Source of the DNA: Fusarium oxysporum f. sp. lycopersici 4287
Taxonomy: Eukaryota > Ascomycota > Sordariomycetes > Hypocreales > Nectriaceae
Direction of reading: 5' to 3'
DNA length: 64,000 bases
NCBI RefSeq assembly: GCF_000149955.1
Contig: NC_030994.1
Span: forward strand, 2,223,071-2,287,070
In this document: piece after piece, positions 60,853 through 64,000 of the stretch
Numbering within the stretch: position 1 is the first letter of the stretch
How the letters are laid out: each line of letters begins with the position of its first letter
Notes under the pieces: generated by a model
Seen by the model: the letters and a program-made list of their open reading frames with translations, nothing else
The model's database searches: none
Told to the model about the DNA's origin: nothing
Made by a program: the position numbers and the translations under genes

Positions 60853-61899
60853 ATGCCTCCCAAAGCCGCTGCCGCCGCTCCCAAGAAGTCTGGCCACGCC
60901 AGTTATCAGGTGAGTTCATTCATTCTCAAGATAATTCATCTGGATTGGCCGTTAACATTTTATTTCAGGACATGATCACTGATGCTATTGTCAACGTATG
61001 TGAATTCTGAAAGCTCCCCATTCAAGTCGCGTCCACCATCGCGCACTCAGTCTTCGGTCGCGGATGAGGCTATCGCCACGCGCCCGACTGACCACTTTGC
61101 CTTGCTCATTTTCTTTCATTCATTTTCACTCACTAACGTGCTTTCTTTGCATTCAACAGCTCAAGGACCGAAAGGGCTCTAGGTAAGCTTCATTTTTTAT
61201 TTATCCTCGTCGCGCAACGCACTCACGTTGTCGCTTTGCCCGTCCCTCTTTTCCCACCAGTTGCTGACTCGCCACACAGCCGTCAATCCTTGAAGAAGTA
61301 TGTCAAGGCCAACAACACTCTCAATGTCACCGACAACATGTTCGACTCTCTCTTCAACAAGGCGTTGAAGGCTGGTGTCGACAAGGGTGTCTTCGAGCAG
61401 CCCAAGGGTCCTTCCGGTGGTACCAAGCTCGCCAAGAAGCAGCCTGAGGCTAAGAAGCCCGCTGCTCCTAAGAAGCCTGCTGCCGAGAAGAAGGAGGCCG
61501 CTGAGAAGCCCGCTGCTAAGAAGCCCGCTGCTAAGAAGGCCGCCGCCCCCAAGAAGGCTGCTACCGAGAAGAAGGTCGCTGCCCCCAAGAAGGCCGCCGC
61601 TGAGAAGAAGACCACCGAGAAGAAGGCTGAAAAGGCTGAGAAGGCTGAGAAGCCCGCTCCTGCCAAGAAGGCCGCCGCTCCCAAGAAGGCTGCTGCTACC
61701 AAGAAGGTATGTGTTGACTCAGCTGCTCTCCCATCACACCCTCTTACATTCTATCCAGGCCGACAAGGCTGAGAAGCCCGAGACCGCTCTTACAAAGACA
61801 AAGACAGGTCGCGTCACCAAGACCACCAAGGCAGCGCCTGCAAAGAAGGCTGCTGCACCTAAGAAGGCAGCACCCAAGAAGGCCGCTGCCAAGGCGTAA
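60853..61899 (+). CDS. Linker histone H1
   Basis: Five exons (60853-60909, 60969-60995, 61160-61182, 61280-61706, 61759-61899) encode 224 aa; two exons are only 27 and 23 nt, and all junctions are GT-AG and in phase. After an Ala/Lys N-terminus comes the winged-helix globular domain (about 14-85: SYQDMITDAIVNLKDRKGSS, RQSLKKYVKANNTLN, FNKALKAGVDKGVFEQPKG). A long tail follows, built of Lys/Ala/Pro repeats (AAAPKKAA, EKKAEKAEKAEKP). H1 binds linker DNA at the nucleosome dyad and compacts chromatin. One copy is usual in filamentous fungi. Upstream CCAAT and TATA elements agree with strong expression. Confidence 0.96.
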
Positions 61900-63983
61900 A
61901 TGACGCTGAGCAGTATTGAACTTTAATTAATGACGGCCACGGCGTTAAAGGATCTGTTCACGGCAAGGGTACGGAAAGTACGGCTACTGGTATTTTGATG
62001 GTTTGGTTCGGAGCGCGGGATTATCGGTTGTTTGTTTACACGTGCACGCGGAGACTCGCGTCTGTATGATTCTACCCTCAGCCATCTCATTATGTTGGAG
62101 GTGGTACACTAGAAGTGAGGGTCATTTCTATGCGATTATGTCCCCTGTATTATCTTTTATGACATGACAGAGTCTTCTTCCGACGTGTCATGGTTTGAAA
62201 CAATGCTGGAGGGGGACGGTCGGCGTGTTTTTGGAGAGGGCAAAAGTCTCGGTTGTGGGCGAGGAAGGGTTGCGATTATACCACTGTCGCTGTTTTGAGT
62301 TATTCGATTTGAACTACGCGATGAACATTTTTGAAAATCCCTCTTCATTCCGTGATAATTAATGATTTTCGAATATTCTGCGAGGCATGAGCGAGCGCGT
62401 TTATGTGACGCGCTGTCTTAGGGCTTGTTTACGTGGTTTGAGGTGAAGCGTGTCTCGACTCAGTCTTTGCCAGGGGGTTTTCACGTGGGTCGCCAACATG
62501 TTCTGACTGACGAACGAAACAACAGACTACGTGGAGGAAAAGGCGGTCTTGGGCGTCTAACTCTTTAGATGGGCACGAAATGAGCGCAATCTAATACGAT
62601 AGTTGCCTGTCGGTGGTCTGAAACTGTAGAACATTTACGCGTCAGCCTTGTTCTGCGTGTAAGTGAGTCTTGGTATATTCGTATTCGTTTTTACTGAAAC
62701 ACAAGTGTACATTCCAGGTCTTACTCGTCACAATAGACTTGTTGCTTCGAGACAAGAGCTTTCTAGTCAATCATCATAGTTGCCATTTTGCCTTGGCTGA
62801 GGTGTTGGCACTCGCCGCCATATCATGGTTGAGTGTGTCGCTGACCTGCTGGTGAGGAATTGTAGTCGAGAAAAGTGGAACCATGAAACTTTTGAGTTGG
62901 CACCCGTGGCGTCTCCCTAAAGAGACAACTCACCCCTCAAGTGTAGCTCATCCTGAGCATTGAGTACTAACCTAGGAGAACAGGAACAACTCAGAAAAGT
63001 CTTGGTAAAGATTGACTTTCAAAGATAAAAAGGTGGATTATCTGACGGTCTATGAGGCCAAGATATAGAGTCTACAGTACTCTCCGCACATTGTCAGCAA
63101 GACACACATTGGATCTCAGCGTCTATTTCGAAACCGTATCGTCCGGGGCGTGAGATAAGACATTTCAGCTACAGATATCGACCTGTCGTCACAACTCACG
63201 TGCCTCAAGTCCCAACGTGAAGCTTAACCAGACGCTCGTACCTGTACTTCCTTGCAGCACAGATTACCGAGCGAAGAGCTATGACAGTACGTATCCTGTT
63301 TGTAGGGACCACAATGCCCAACGTCAGCGGTATTTCTGCCCCTCGTAAGCTCCCGACTGGCCCGTGCTTCTTCATGCCCGTCAATGATCATCGCCTGTTC
63401 GTTCTGTTTCGTTCTCTTGTGTCGACTCTGTTCGTTGTCTCTCCCCTGTCCTATCCTCTCCAGTCCAGCCTAAGATAGGCTTCTGTTTCATGCCACGGAC
63501 GGTTCATCCCCCTGAAAGTGACTCGATTCTGCGCTGGGTCCAGGCACCGTTAGCGATAAGATATTGACCCTGAAGGCGCTGACGACTTCAACCCACTTTG
63601 GACGCCTCTTGAGTGGCATCGCCAGATTTCTTTTCCTTTCCCAGTGACTCAAGACCTCATTTGGTACAGGCAACGGTTCAGATTGTGTTTGCCTTAACAT
63701 TCTTGCTGCGACGTCCCCCTCCAGCTCCTGACCGATCGTTCCGGGGGCCACTTGCTGCGCTGTGCTACGCCTGAACCTCATTTCCTCACAAGGCTACCTA
63801 CCTACGGTACCTTACCTACAAGACCTGTGCTTCATTGACCTCAAAAATCTACTATCGTCTTGTTCTGCCTTGTTCCGTCTCATCTGCGCTGCGCTGTTAT
63901 TGTCGCTTCCATTGCCGCCTAATCTCCTCACTCGATTTTCCTGTCTTGGCCGCCTACCCAGCTCTTGCCCGGCTGTGCCGAAG
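61900..63983. other. Intergenic region downstream of histone H1
   Basis: About 2.1 kb. It includes the H1 3' UTR, a weak minus-strand ORF (63488-63781), and TACCTACCTACGGTACCTTACC words (63795-63817). The last 180 bases are C/T-rich, like a leader for the edge gene. Confidence 0.5.
63488..63781 (-). CDS. Hypothetical 97-aa ORF near the right edge
   Basis: ATG-initiated (MRFRRSTAQQVAPG) and basic, with a Trp-containing segment HWERKRNLAMPLKRRPKWVEV. It has no signal peptide or recognised domain. It lies divergent to the edge start at 63984 and may be chance. Confidence 0.15.
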   Translation of the reverse strand: MRFRRSTAQQVAPGTIGQELEGDVAARMLRQTQSEPLPVPNEVLSHWERKRNLAMPLKRRPKWVEVVSAFRVNILSLTVPGPSAESSHFQGDEPSVA

Positions 63984-64000
63984 ATGGCGGGCAGTCTCTG
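63984..64000 (+). CDS. Possible start of a gene cut by the right edge
   Basis: ATGGCGGGCAGTCTCTG begins after a C/T-rich leader of about 180 nt, with AAG directly before the ATG (A at -3), a good fungal start context. Only five codons are visible, so no identity can be given. Confidence 0.3.

Noticed and set aside
61283..61702. 139-codon Ala/Phe-rich frame antisense to histone H1
   Set aside because: It is the mirror of the Lys/Ala/Pro repeat tail and not a membrane protein.

Overview
The window is nuclear DNA of a filamentous ascomycete, most likely Hypocreales and probably Fusarium or a close relative. The class is read from the sequence: introns of about 45-100 nt with GTRNGT donors, CTNAY-like branch points and YAG acceptors, pyrimidine-rich leaders, and typical Pezizomycotina proteins (WSC sensor, Gti1/Pac2 regulator, cytochrome b5-acyl-CoA dehydrogenase fusion). 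The genus is inference. No virus, toxin gene, CRISPR array, rRNA gene or intact tRNA gene was seen.

Layout. 0-6.9 kb: a partial gene leaving the left edge, a Cys-rich single-pass surface protein with four exons, then about 5 kb without a supportable gene. 6.9-17 kb: a WSC-domain cell-wall sensor, a WD40-type protein that may be nucleoporin Nup37, the flap endonuclease FEN1 (reading frame broken by two one-base insertions), and the b5-acyl-CoA dehydrogenase fusion. 17.9-32.6 kb: the P-body helicase DHH1, the PI4P 5-kinase MSS4, the mitochondrial copper-assembly factor COA6, the Golgi protein SYS1 divergent from COA6, and the mRNA 3'-end factor CFT2. 34-46.7 kb: a Pac2-type transcription regulator followed upstream by an unusually long 11.3 kb stretch with no supported gene. 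46.7-64 kb: mitochondrial asparaginyl-tRNA synthetase, a microbial-type PARG-like protein, COPII coat subunit SEC24, histone H1, and a possible gene start at the right edge.

The genes do not form a biosynthetic cluster or operon-like system. They are mostly single-copy housekeeping genes of the mRNA life cycle (CFT2, DHH1), secretion (SYS1, SEC24, MSS4 lipid signalling), the nucleus (FEN1, H1, possible Nup37) and mitochondria (COA6, AsnRS). Two surface proteins and one morphogenesis-type regulator are the parts closest to environment sensing.

The points most worth a second look are the FEN1 frameshift, the gene desert upstream of the Pac2 gene, the departure from the usual PARG signature, a SUMO-interacting-type motif in the WD40 protein, the catalytic-base arrangement in the b5-dehydrogenase fusion, and a few small unannotated ORFs. 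I found nothing I could honestly call a new multi-gene system.
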